A stretch of DNA of 64,000 nt from Bufo bufo (GCF_905171765.1 NC_053392.1:408710366-408774365); one strand, 5' to 3'. Shown: positions 23,679 to 33,762, counted from the stretch's first letter. Notes: generated by a model not told the origin, from the letters alone. Made by a program: numbers and translations.

Positions 23679-25268
23679 TCACAGAGGCATGTCATAATCA
23701 CCCGGCTCTGCCGGCAAATACAGCCTGTAGTAGTCCTCTACAGGAGGATGTGCCCACATCACGGTGTCAGGGGGCAGCTGCAAAGTGAAGGGACCCCTAA
23801 TAGGAATTGGCCCCATAGGCCTAGGGGTAAACACGCTGGTGGACCGTACCGGTCCCGGCATAATTATAGTAGGCTGGGGTGGACTTGGTACCGCCGCCGG
23901 AAGCGGTCCGGTGGGCTCTGTGCAGCCATTCACAGCAATAGTGGGTCTTCTTTGGGGCCTTGACGGAGCCATATTAGTAGAAGGTGGTTTACGGGTGGTG
24001 ACAGGCACCCTTACCTCGTCCTTCTCGGGCGGCGTCTGGATCCTGGCGGTGGCAATCTTGCGCAGCTCCCGCAACTTTTCCTCCAGCCGGACGATCTGGT
24101 CACCGATGCTTTCCGTGTCGGAATCGCTGTCCTCTGCTGGCGCCGCCGGCGCAGGTACAGTCAACGATGCGTCGGACGCGGCCGCGGCAGGCTCCGGTGG
24201 AGCATCGGGTCTCCTACCCTTCCGGATATTCTCCAGGGTAACACGGAGTCCCTTGAGATTTTCCAAGTCCTGTATTGTCTTCTCCCGGCGAGGCAGCTCG
24301 GGGGACGGATAGGGACTCACCCATCTTTCCAACACGGTTGGCTGCCAAAACACGTTAGGGCCAATGAAAGAGCCCCGCTCTTGGAAGGCGTGATGGGCCA
24401 GTTCTGGAGAGCGTTCAGGTTCCCGCTCGCAGCCAGAATAATCCTCTTCTGCCTCCCAGTCCTCCGGTTCCCTCCTGGGACGGGTCAAGGCAGTTGCATA
24501 TGGGCCTCGCAGACTCTCGGCAGGGGTGTACTCCACCTCCTCTCCTTCGCGGAGGCTATGCTGATACGAAGGGAGGTAGTCTCTCTTGACAGATCTCCTG
24601 TTGACGTATAAGTCTCTGCCAGTTAGGTAGTCTTGTATGAACCCGTAGCCACGGGTTTTGTCAAAGGACACCACCAACCCCTTTCTCCTTTCCAGGCGGG
24701 GTTGGGTACTGGTGTGGCGCTCGTGAATAGTCTTGGTTAGTTCTTCATAGTAAATTTTAGTTTTGGTATTCCTCTTTATAGCGGCCTCCCGGATCTCTGC
24801 CATTAACGCGGACCACTTGAAAGAGGGCTGAAAAAAGTCTCTCCAAGAGCCATAGCAGGGCTCTGTTTCTTTCCTCGGTGGCGGGCAGGCGGGTCTCTCC
24901 GATCCCGGAGAGTAGGCCGGTGGAGCGTCCTCTGGCTCTACACCGGTATCAGTCATTTTTGGTAGCTCAGGCGCGGACGTCGCAGCAAAGCAGTCCTCAC
25001 TCTCCAACATGCTCGATCCTTCTCTGGAGAGCGACAGGGTGGCGCCAATAAGTTCAGCCAGATCCTCCCATTGCACTGGGAGGCCGCCCCCCAGGTATTC
25101 CAGTATGTGGAAGGCGGAGTCCATGCTGGCAGACATGCAAATATCCAGACAGGCTGTGGCGCCTGACCTTGAACCTTTTCCCGCTTTTTCAGTAAAAAGG
25201 CGCCAACTTTTCCCGCCTTTTCGGGATGAAGATGACGCAGCAGTAAATTCAGCAAGCTCAGCGGCCAT
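23679..25268 (-). CDS. 529-residue Gag-like protein with Y-box-type cold-shock domain
   Basis: This is the longest intact gene in the window. It lies 250 bases after the 5' LTR of element 2, where gag is expected. Residues 1-100 are Ser/Leu-rich with no recognised domain. PPAY at about 117-120 could be a retroviral-type late (PPxY) motif. Residues about 197-264 form a cold-shock domain: GLVVSFDKTRGYGFI matches the nucleic-acid-binding RNP1 strand, and DLYVNRRSVKRD matches RNP2. The longer loop before GEEVEYTP resembles vertebrate Y-box proteins rather than bacterial Csp. An acidic patch DSDSDTES precedes a short coiled coil, IVRLEEKLRELRKIA (about 392-406). The C-terminal 110 residues are proline-rich. 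There is no CCHC knuckle, so the cold-shock domain may provide RNA binding. The Gag role is inferred from position; the domain call is strong. Confidence 0.75.
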   Translation of the reverse strand: MAAELAEFTAASSSSRKGGKSWRLFTEKAGKGSRSGATACLDICMSASMDSAFHILEYLGGGLPVQWEDLAELIGATLSLSREGSSMLESEDCFAATSAPELPKMTDTGVEPEDAPPAYSPGSERPACPPPRKETEPCYGSWRDFFQPSFKWSALMAEIREAAIKRNTKTKIYYEELTKTIHERHTSTQPRLERRKGLVVSFDKTRGYGFIQDYLTGRDLYVNRRSVKRDYLPSYQHSLREGEEVEYTPAESLRGPYATALTRPRREPEDWEAEEDYSGCEREPERSPELAHHAFQERGSFIGPNVFWQPTVLERWVSPYPSPELPRREKTIQDLENLKGLRVTLENIRKGRRPDAPPEPAAAASDASLTVPAPAAPAEDSDSDTESIGDQIVRLEEKLRELRKIATARIQTPPEKDEVRVPVTTRKPPSTNMAPSRPQRRPTIAVNGCTEPTGPLPAAVPSPPQPTIIMPGPVRSTSVFTPRPMGPIPIRGPFTLQLPPDTVMWAHPPVEDYYRLYLPAEPGDYDMPL

Positions 25269-25518
25269 CTTTTAGCAAGAAACGCTGTCTATTCACTGAC
25301 AGCAAGCAGGATGGTAAAAAGTCCATAAAACCACACTCCGATGTGGCGATTTACTTCCTCTTAATAGCGCAACATTGCACAGCGCTTTTTGGAGGTTTTT
25401 AGGGACACTTTTGGTATGTTTTTCAGTCCACAAAGTCCACTTTAAATAAACAGGCAATTTGTTCACGCTTCTTGCACTAGAAAGCGTGCGTATCCTGTTC
25501 GTGACGCCAAAAGAGAGG

Positions 25519-26464
25519 TGCAGCGTACTCAAGTTAGGTGTAGAAATGTTCCTGGGTGTTGTAGTGCAATTGTGACACTAACCTGAGACAGCTGACTATC
25601 TGCAAGGGCAGGTGATGATAAGTAATGTTCGTGACGCCAGTGCCAATTAAACGGTGGCACGCCGTTTGCTGATAGCAGGAATAACTGAGGAACCACGTGA
25701 TGTTAAAACAGTACTCAAACTTTAGTAGTCATCATGCATGGACATAGATGGAAGCGCAGTTCCTTTGCAGACAGTTGGTTGCAGTACATTTGATGCAGGC
25801 AATATATATAGCAAGGTGACATTCAGAGTGTTAGACACAGGATTTGTAGTACAGGCGGCTTGCACTCTATTCCTGACTGATCCTGGAACATAGAAACTCT
25901 TCTCCAAGGCCCAATGCCCTAGCTCTGGCTTATATCCTTGGTTTTATAATGATCAAGTACCTCCTCTGTTATCTTTAGTACCTCTTGCTTTTCTGGACTT
26001 GCCTCTGTCTCTCCCAGCACTGACTCTAGAAACTTCTGAACTTCCCAGTCTCCTCAGGCTGATTAACGGTGGTGTTCCTGCTTCTGCATGTATGAACTCA
26101 GGAGGGGAACCTTCTCCTTGGATCTGGAACCCGGTTACAGGGACTGCAATACCCTCTCCTGGTTTGCAGGCTTCAGGCCTGGACTTGACTCAGACATAGT
26201 CTGATCTCTAACTCAGTCTAAAGTCTCCCTTTCCTCTCCCTGACTGGGCCTTATATAACCTAGGGCTCCCTAGCTCCCTCTAGTGACTCGGAGCTGGAAT
26301 GACACCCCTAGCAGGCCTGTACATGCACATTTCACAGTAACAGGGAAATACATAGCATTACATTATGAAGATGACTTGTACCAACCTCCCCATAAATAAG
26401 GGGAAACGACAGCACACAAGTGACCCTTCTGTAGTGACGGGCATTACAGCTCCCGTACACTACA
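25519..26464 (-). repeat. 5' LTR of element 2 (946 bp)
   Basis: Read on the minus strand it starts TGTAGTG and ends CTGCA. A TATATAA box on the minus strand lies at 26251-26257 within GGTTATATAAGGCC, a likely promoter for the cold-shock-domain gene. It matches the shortened copy at 21717-22495 over its last 779 bases. Confidence 0.75.
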
Positions 26465-27440
26465 TTACCAATACCTCTTCAGCTCAATTCGGCCCCAATA
26501 TACACTGCCAGAGAGCTGGGTGGCAGTCCCAGACCTACAACCCTACAGCTGGGAAGACCCGACTGAAGTATCCCCTGCTTCAATACCAGCTACAGAGGTA
26601 GGGGACCTCATAGACTGGTCCTGGGGGGAAACCCATATGGCAGGTGGAGATGGGACCGAGATATCTCCACCGGCTCTACAGGGATGCAGGGCAGTCGGCC
26701 CAGATCCCCAACAGCAGTCGGAGTTTCAGGGAGTAGGGACAGTTGGTCCTGCTCCCCAGTGGCAGTATGTTTTGCCGGGAGAGGAGAGCATCGTCTCCAT
26801 TCCCCAGCGGCAGTGTACCTTGCAGGGAGAGGAGACAACCGGTCTCTCTCCCCAACCACAGGGGGACAGCACCCCTAACTCCAATGGTGCAGATGAGACC
26901 GCAGTCTCTGCACCAGACCTACCGGGATGCTGGCCGGCCGGTACAGAGTCCCCACCAACCCCGCAGGAATGCCAGGAGGAGGAGGTAAGCGATCCCTCCT
27001 CTCCACAGGTGATCCGCGACAAGGTCCTGGGGGTAGGATTCCTTGACCCCATCCCAGCGGAAGAGCTGGCATCTGAGCAGAACACAGTTGGCCTCGGCCC
27101 TCCTCTATCCTCTTCTCCAGAGCCGGACTTCCCACAGTCTACCCCAGCGGAAGAGCTGGCATCTGGGCAGAGCGCAGTCGGCCTCTGCCCTCCCCTATCC
27201 TCTTCTCCAGAGCCGGACTTCCCACAGTCTACCCCAGCGGAAGAGCTGGCATCTGGGCAGAGCGCAGTCGGCCTCTGCCCTCCCCTATACTCTTCTCCAG
27301 AGCCGGACTTCCCACAGTCTACCCCAGCGGAAGAGCTGGCATCTGGGCAGAGCGCAGTCGGCCTCTGCCCTCCCCTATCCTCTGCTCCAGAGCCGGACTT
27401 CCCACAGGCTACCCCAGCGGAAGAGCTGGCATCTGGGTAG
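26465..27440 (+). pseudogene. Gag-like protein of LTR element 1, C-terminal part
   Basis: The frame continues from the interrupted N-terminal part directly after the TTAC duplication. It runs through VPDLQPYSWEDP, a glutamine- and proline-rich middle, and repeats of PAEELASGQSAVGLCPP. It stops at TAG (27438-27440), about 207 bases before the 3' LTR. The protein is acidic and low in complexity. No protease, RT or integrase motif follows. The segment is intact in itself but is separated from its start by a 4.7-kb insertion. Confidence 0.6.
27053..27430 (+). repeat. 90-bp coding minisatellite in gag of element 1
   Basis: Units begin CCAGCGGAAGAGCTGGCATC at about 27,054, 27,144, 27,234, 27,324 and 27,414. 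The unit is 90 bases, so the frame is kept and a 30-residue peptide repeats. The middle units are nearly identical, while the first is more diverged. Confidence 0.85.
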
Positions 27441-27647
27441 AGCGCAGTCGGCCTCTGCCCACCAAGTACCTACAGCTCCAAGCTAGAGAACCACAAGGGA
27501 GCAAGGAGTCGCAGATGCCCACTCAACAGCTGGGGACATACAAAATTCAACAGGTCCAGTATTGGGATGTGGTTGGACTGCCAGACTAACTCAGGTACTG
27601 ACCGTGAGGTCAGGTATCTGGTTAGTCTTCCCTGGGAGGGGGAGATG

Positions 27648-28648
27648 TGTGGCGAAACCAACCTCGCCACTGGGTTTTGGAGGGGACTGGGTACTAGCCT
27701 CTTGCCCCAGGATTATGGGCCCTCTCATCAGCCCATGCAAAACTTAAACCCCATGGCGATTTGACTATGTTTGTGGCATCTGAGCGCTCAGATCCAAGCC
27801 ATATGGGGACATGTGGGGTTTTGAGATGTGTGACAGAACCATCTGTCTGTGTAATTGTATTGTATGTTATGTGAGGGCACCCAGTTAGCTCATGTTCTTG
27901 TATTCATGTTGTCTGAGTGCCATTCACCTAATAATATGCACTCAGACTTGAGCTGTCTGGGAATGTGTTAAATGTCTATGTGTAATGTAAAGGGTAGGAC
28001 ATTGTATGTTTGAGTAAGTGATGTCTGTTCCATTGTCTCTCTGTGTGTATTGGCGATGTCCTTTGTCCTGAGAGATAATTGAATTACTTCTTGGTTGTCT
28101 CCAGGACAGAGGATATTGTGTATTCGTCTGTCTGTGATGATTGCATCAACCCAGTGTGAGGTAATTCTATCACGGACAGAGGGGAGGATTTTCTGTGGGA
28201 GTGTCTGAGTGTATTGTACGTGGTTATTGGCTGTTTTTACAAAACCCTGGGGTGGTAACTTTGTTGGAAGATGTGTATAAAATGCTTGTGTGTTAAAATA
28301 AAGAGAGTTCCTGTTTTATACCTTCATGAAGTCTTGGCTCATGTTTGGCTCATGGGATAACTACACTCTTGGGGATTGCTATATCATAATACTCCCCTGA
28401 GTATAAGCTCTTGTAAGAGCTTGCTCCTGGTTCCTGTCTCTGGATTTAGGAGAGGTTCACCCACTGGAGCCTGGAGCCTTATCGTAGGTCCAGGGTGGGT
28501 AGGAGACGGCGAGACCTCCACCAAGCTTTGGCGGTTCGTGGGGTCTGCAGTGCTGACGGTGTCGAGTGGAGTGCTTGGAGTCCTCTGGAAGCACTAGGAG
28601 CAGCTATCGACGGAAGTACCCGGTCGGGGTGCTAGGCGTTCCGTTACA
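27648..28648 (+). repeat. 3' LTR of element 1
   Basis: It has the same 1,001-bp length as the 5' LTR and the same ends, TGTGGCG and TTACA. It is preceded by the polypurine tract and followed by GGTAC. Its final 180 bases differ strongly from the 5' LTR. Confidence 0.85.
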
Positions 28649-29013
28649 GGTACCATTATGGGGTACATACAACTTTTGATTACTTGGTATTATGTTTTTT
28701 GGGAAGTGAAATTTTTTATGGCCCTCACCAGACAAGGTAGATCATGAGATATTTTTATAAAGCTGCTCATTACAGACGTGGCGACACCAAATACCATATG
28801 TCTATTTTTATAAAAGTTTTTCAATTTTGTATAATGATGAATTGCTTGATGAGGGGAGAGGGGCTTTTTTGTACACTTCAAACTTCTTTTTTTTATAAAA
28901 CACTTTAAAAAATATTAATATTTTACACTTTTCTTCCGTCCCTGCATTCTCTATAGGGAGCCCTGCTGACTATAGATTAATGTGCAGATGTGATCTCTGA
29001 TCAGCGGGTTTAA

Positions 29014-29410
29014 AGGGAACCTGTCACCAGGATTTTGTGCATAGAGCTGGGGACATGGGCTGCTAGATGGCCGCTAGCACATCTGCAATACCCAGTCCCC
29101 ACAGCTCTCTGCTCTTTTATTGTGTTAAAAAACCTTTTTGATCAATATGCAAATGACCTGATATGAATCCTGTGTCTGGAGATGAGTCAAGCGGAAAGGA
29201 GCCCAGCACCCCCCCGCGTCCTCCGAATCTCCTCCTTGCTGGCTGACGTCACAGAGCTGGAGCGCCGAAATCTCGCGATGCGCGAGCTAGCGCATGCGTA
29301 GTTCGTTCCCTGTGCTGATGCCAGCACAGGGAATGAACATGATGCCGACACTGCGCATGTGCAGCCCATGTCCCCAGCTCTGTGCACAAAATCCTGGTGA
29401 CAGGTTCCCT
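29014..29410. mobile_element. TTAA MITE (397 bp)
   Basis: The ends are AGGGAACCTGTCACCAGGAT and its complement, followed by inverted GAGCTGGGGACATGGGCTGC. TTAA flanks both ends (29010-29013 and 29411-29414). It contains CGCGCGAGCTAGCGCATGCG-like sequence and a TGACGTCA motif at about 29,244. Confidence 0.8.
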
Positions 29411-29454
29411 TTAAAACGTCCGATTAGAGATAAGTCCCAACTGCCCATAGACTA

Positions 29455-29747
29455 GAAATGTTAAACAGGTTAACTTTTATTGACAAATCCATTAAATTTA
29501 TGTAAAGACTCAATATTTACAGTTTAACCCTTCTTTTTCAAGATTTCTCTAATTCACCATAGCATACTGAATATAAGCTTCTGGGCGAAATCCTGACACA
29601 TGTCGACCGATTATTGCCTAATGAGTACTTGGAGTTTTTCACAATTTCAGTGTTTATATTTGTCCTTCCGCTTTTTGAGTATTGATCACAGGTTTTCTAT
29701 GAGATTGAGATCTAGCCAAAATTTCAATACTTTGTTCACACAGACAC
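29455..29747 (-). pseudogene. Tc1-like transposon, second piece
   Basis: TTTATTGACAAATCCATTAA, CCCTTCTTTTTCAAGATTTC and TTATTGCCTAATGAGTACTT match the antisense strand of the Tc1-like family whose terminus lies at 10047-10174. It encodes C-terminal transposase remnants on the minus strand with many stops. It ends at the TAA used by the palindrome at 29751-31505. Confidence 0.55.
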
Positions 29748-29750
29748 TAA

Positions 29751-31505
29751 AGCTGTCACACTGTCAGTTTTTCATGGCCATTTTGCCTCAGTGTGTGCAT
29801 CCATTTTCTGGCCGTGTGTCCGTTTAATGTCTGTTTTGCACCCATTTTGCATTAGTTTTTCATGTCCGTTAAAAACAGATATAAAAAATGGATGAATTTG
29901 GCAGTTATTTCTACTCCCACCCTTCTGAGAACACCCACAGGATGGTAGGCCCCCAACTAAAATAATGTCCCCCATAGTGTAGGAATTTATTTATTTTTTG
30001 CTGCCCCCAGCTTTAATAATGCCACCATGTAGGCCCCTGGTAAAATAATGTCCCCCCATAGTGTAGAATTTTTTTCTTGTTACTGTCCCCAGATTTAATA
30101 ATGTCCCCTATGTAGCCCCCCATCTTAAATAATGTCCCCCATAGTATAGAAATATTTTTTTAAATGTCCCCAGCTTTAAGAATGGCCTCAATGTAGGGCC
30201 CCATCTTAAATAATTTCCCCCATGGTTTAAATAATGCCCCCATAATGGCCCACCGCAGTTTTTTACAAAAGAAAAAAAAACTCACCTTATCCACTTGCTC
30301 GCGCTGCAGCAGTCTCTTCTCTTTTCACTGAACAGGAACTGCAGAAAGACCTGCGATGTGCGCGATGACGTCACCACGCATATCACAGGTCCTTTGGCAG
30401 GTCCTGCTCAATAAAGATAGAAGAGACTGCCGCAGCGCGAGCAAGTGGATGAAGTGAGGTTTTTTTTTAACCCCTAAATGGCCATATAGATAAAGTGTAC
30501 CGTTTTTAACGGCCGTTATATGGGTGCACTCCTGTCAGTCGGACGTTAAAAACGGTCCCATTGATTTCAAAAGAATGGCCATGTGAATAGCCCCATAGAC
30601 TTTCATTGGTGCTAAAAATGGCTGCGTTACTTAAACGGCCGTCACATGGCCATTATTCACTGTTGTGTGCATGCAACTTGAGGCCTTATGCACATGACAG
30701 TGAATAATGGCCGTGTGACGTCTGTTTAGGTAATGGCCATCACACTGCCATTTTTAGCACCAATGAAATCAATGGAACCGTTTTTAACGGCCGATTGACA
30801 GGATTACACATGTCTAACGGCCGTTAAAAACGGGTACACTTTATCTATATGGCCATTTAGGGGTTAAAAAAAAAAACCTCACCTCATCCACTTGTTCACG
30901 CTGCGCCAGTCTCTTCTATCTTCATTGAGCAGGACCTGCCGAAGGACCTGCGATATGCATGGTGACGTAACCACGTGGGAGCGCTCAGTGACATAATCGC
31001 GCACATCGCAGGTCTTTCGGCAGGTCCTGTTCAGTGAAGAGAGAAGAGACTGCTGCAGCACGAGCAAGTGGATAAGGTTAGTTTTTTGTTAGTTTTTTGT
31101 AAAATCAACAAAAAAAAATCATTGGTGTGCCATTAAAACTGGGGACAGTAAAAAATTCCTACACTATGGGGGACATAATTTTAGCTGGGGGCCTACATGG
31201 GGGCATTATTAAAACTGGGGGCACTATAAAAAATTATTTACACCATGGGAGACATTATTTTAGCTGGGGCCAAAATAGGGGGCATTTTTATCATCCTACC
31301 ATCCTGTGGGTGTTCTGAGAAGGGTGGGTCTAGAAATAACTGCCAATCAAATTCATCAATTTTTTTGAAAAACTGATGCAAATCGGACACTAAAAACAGA
31401 CACGTGGACAGAAAATGGATGCACACACTGATGCAAAATGGTCATGAAAAACTGAGTGTGTCAGTTTTTAACTGACTTTCTTTTCACTGTCGTGTGCATG
31501 TAGCC
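29751..31505. mobile_element. 1.76-kb palindromic DNA element inserted in the Tc1 relic
   Basis: The two halves are imperfect inverted copies centred near 30,675. Examples are CAGTGTGTGCATCCATTTTC (29,791) against GAAAATGGATGCACACACTG (31,412), and GGATGGTAGG (29,939) against CCTACCATCC (31,295). Smaller palindromes lie inside each half (30,275-30,470 and 30,865-31,090). TAA precedes the left end and TTA follows the right end. The right end, TGTCGTGTGCATGTAGCC, resembles the GGCC-ended MITEs. It may be two MITEs joined head to head. Confidence 0.6.
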
Positions 31506-31780
31506 TTAGTTATCACTTTTGCTTTGTGACATGTTGCTCCATCATGCTAGAGAAATTTCTCCTGGATCATTGAGAGAAGTTGTTCTTCGCGGATGTTTTG
31601 ATACCATTCTTTATTTATGGCAGTGTTCTTAGGCAAAATTGTGAGTGAGCCCATCAGAAGGGGGCTTTAACAAAGTAAATAACATTAACCAGTCTTCTGC
31701 AGTCCAGTCTCTGTACTTCCTGTTAAATGTCAGTTTGTCCTTGATGTTATACTTGGAGAAAATGTTCAAGCAAAATTCTC
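31506..31780 (-). pseudogene. Tc1-like transposon, third piece
   Basis: The sequence continues from 29747 across the palindrome with TTAGTTATCACTTTTGC, GTGCTCCATCATGCTAG-like sequence and ATTCTTTATTTATGGCAGTG. On the minus strand, broken frames give LTHNFA and WSNMSQSKSDN, which correspond to the Tc1 catalytic region. A deletion appears near 31,660. I cannot place its right end. Confidence 0.5.
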
Positions 31781-32403
31781 TCCATTTCTTTTCAGGGTGC
31801 TAGCACCCTCTTGTGGACAAATTTATATTCCATGTTATTTTTCACAGTTTATGGCTGGTTTCATTTTTATGACTATAATTTAGGGTGTGCATTATTAAAA
31901 AACAATTAAGCTAATTAACAGATAATTACATTTACTGTAAATTAATAATGTAGACAATATCCTAATTTCATACAACTTTTTCTCTGTGCTTGCTGGAAGC
32001 TACTGTGGTGTACAACACGTGAGGATTCATATTATCACATTCATTTGAGAAATTTTTACTAATGTGATTGCACCTACACTTCATTTGAAACTGTGTCAAA
32101 ATTTGTTGCATTTCTGGCGAATAACGTTGCTTAAAATTTTGGATCTATTCATGAAGCGAATGTGCAAAACATAATAATCCACTGCCTCTAGCACACCTGT
32201 TTCAACTTTTCAGCTTGATATGGAGGTGTGGTTTAGCAGAAGGAAAAAACTGCATTTTACTCCTTTTGGGATAAAAATATTTTTTTCCAATTGGTCTTTG
32301 TGATTTTTTTTACAGGTAGTGTTCAGTGCTGCAAAGCCAAATTTCCTCTTGCTTCATGGTAACAAATCAATTTTCCCTGAAATGACAGTAAAAATAAAAA
32401 TAA
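31781..32403. other. AT-rich, unassigned
   Basis: It may include the far end of the Tc1 relic, but no motif confirms this. No gene seen. Confidence 0.3.
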
Positions 32404-32577
32404 AAATCATACTTACCTTATCCATTTGAGCATGAAGAGGCCATCTTGCTTGAAGATCCCGCGCAAAATCTTGTGTGTGGTGACGTATGACTTCACCGCG
32501 CAGCACAGCACGAGATTTCACTCTGGATCTTCAAGCAAGATGGCCTCTTCCCGCTCAAATGTATAAGGTAAGTATGA

Positions 32578-32580
<3 letters not shown>
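32404..32580. mobile_element. Short palindromic MITE with splice-site-like arms
   Basis: Arms of about 55-60 bases pair: AAAATCATACTTACCTTATCC on the left with its complement on the right, then GATGGCCTCTT and GATCTTCAAGCAAG inverted. Each arm ends outward in AAGGTAAGTATGATTT, a strong 5' splice-site consensus. The centre holds GGTGACGTATGACTTCACC. An (AT)n tract follows at 32,581-32,617. Confidence 0.6.
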
Positions 32581-32617
<37 letters not shown>

Positions 32618-32618
<1 letters not shown>

Positions 32619-33253
32619 ATTATTGACCCCTGAAAGGCCTTAATATTAATGTCAGATGCCGCGATCAGAGATGAACGCAGCATCTGAGGGGTTCAATGAT
32701 GGGGGCGGCACAAGCGCCATTCCCTGTAATTATGCCCACTACTTACATAGAAATGCGCTTCGTGGTGACGTAATTCGTGATGAAGCAAATATTTTTTTTT
32801 TTATTCAGCAAAGCAGCTGAATTGATTTTTCAAGAACTTTGCTCATCTCTAACTGCAGGGTCAACTTTCAGTCTATTTGCAGACTGTAATTTACTGTTTA
32901 AAGCCCCTATTACTGTATACTGCAGAATAATTTGGCCAATTATTGGGGACAAGCATTCATAACAACACTTGTTCCTGAAAATTGGCTCGTATGATGGAAC
33001 AGTCAATCAGCCGATTAATAAGCAAATGCTCATACATCGACTGATGGTCATCGTTCATCAGGATGAAAGATGCCGGATTATCTGCAGCACATCCCTTCTG
33101 AGTTGAGCAGAATGAGGGAGGAACGAATTGTTACTACTGCATTCTATTTGCATTGGCCTGTGTGATCAGGCCAGTACAAACGAGCGCTGATGGATGTTTT
33201 ATCATCCATCGGCACTTACACTGCAAATACATCAGGATAGCGTAATACCACCC
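32618..33253. other. No recognised feature
   Basis: Mixed sequence between an AT microsatellite and a MITE. I found no coherent frame or repeat. Confidence 0.3.
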
Positions 33254-33256
33254 TAA

Positions 33257-33682
33257 GGCCTCATGCACACGACCGTTGTTGTGTTCCGTTCCAAAAATGG
33301 GGTTCCGTTGTTCCGTGATCCGTTTCCGTGTGTCTTCCTTTATTTTTGGAGGATCACCAGACATGAAGGAAAGTAAAAAAAAATCTAAGACAGGTTTGCC
33401 ATGCAAATGACAGGAAAAACGGACGCAGATGACAATCTTGTGTGCCTCCGTGTTTTTTAGCGGTCCCATTGACTTGAATAGGTCCGCAAACCTTTTTCCG
33501 CAAAAATAATAGGACAGGTTATATTTTTTGGACGGACTGGAACCACGGATCATGGACGTGGATGACAAACGGTGCATTAGCCGAGTTTTCAACAGACCCA
33601 TTGAAAGTCAATGGGTCCGCAGAAAATCACGAAAAACGGCACAACGGACACTGAATAAAACAACGGTCTTGTGCATGAGGCC
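33257..33682. mobile_element. MITE with GGCCTCATGCACACGAC ends
   Basis: The terminal repeats are GGCCTCATGCACACGACCGT and CTTGTGCATGAGGCC, with inverted internal blocks of the TTGTTCCGTGATCCG type. It is a close relative of 40023-40450 (same TTTTTGGAGGATCACCAGAC segment). Flanks are TAA and TTA. Confidence 0.65.
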
Positions 33683-33762
33683 TTACACTTAGGTTCTGTC
33701 AGATGATGGCCTGCTCTGTAGACCTCATCTCTGAACAGCTCACAAACACTCTCTATAGTTAA

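Larger units (their letters stand above)
21717..26464 (-). mobile_element. LTR retrotransposon 2, antisense, with cold-shock-domain gene
   Basis: Read on the minus strand, the 5' LTR (26464 to 25519) starts TGTAGTGTACGGGAG and ends GCTGCA. A primer-binding-like TGGCGTCACGAACAGGAT follows at about 25,494-25,511, then one long gene (25268-23679). The far end is a shortened LTR copy (22495-21717). TTAC flanks the insertion on both sides (21713-21716 and 26465-26468), a 4-base duplication. No pol gene is present. Between the gene and the 3' LTR sits a 395-bp copy of host-element sequence (22496-22890), so this end has been rearranged. Confidence 0.75.
20072..28648 (+). mobile_element. LTR retrotransposon 1, gag-only, hosting a second element
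   Basis: Two 1,001-bp LTRs (20072-21072 and 27648-28648) both run from TGTGGCGAAACC to CGTTACA. GGTAC flanks both outer ends (20067-20071 and 28649-28653). After the left LTR comes a primer-binding-like TTGGTGGCAGCAGTGGGA. Before the right LTR comes a polypurine tract, GGGAGGGGGAGA. The interior encodes only a Gag-like protein with no protease, reverse transcriptase or integrase, so it is non-autonomous. The antisense LTR element 2 is inserted in that gag frame. Confidence 0.85.
14838..29450. other. Matrix of a piggyBac-related element split by four insertions
   Basis: The pieces 14,838-15,230, 19,015-19,569, 20,028-20,066, 28,654-29,009 and 29,415-29,450 read as one old sequence. The first resembles 10,200-10,960 (CCAGGCCATACAG; TTCTGAGATTGTTTC). 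The second resembles 10,940-11,020 (CAGTTCTGAAGTCACTTTG). Across each nested element the matrix continues in register at the target duplication. No transposase remains, and its own ends are not certain. Confidence 0.5.

Noticed and set aside
26985..27015. Mini-intron-like GTAAGC...CTCCACAG inside the Gag-like frame
   Set aside because: The interval is only about 30 bases, too short for a vertebrate intron, and the frame is open through it.
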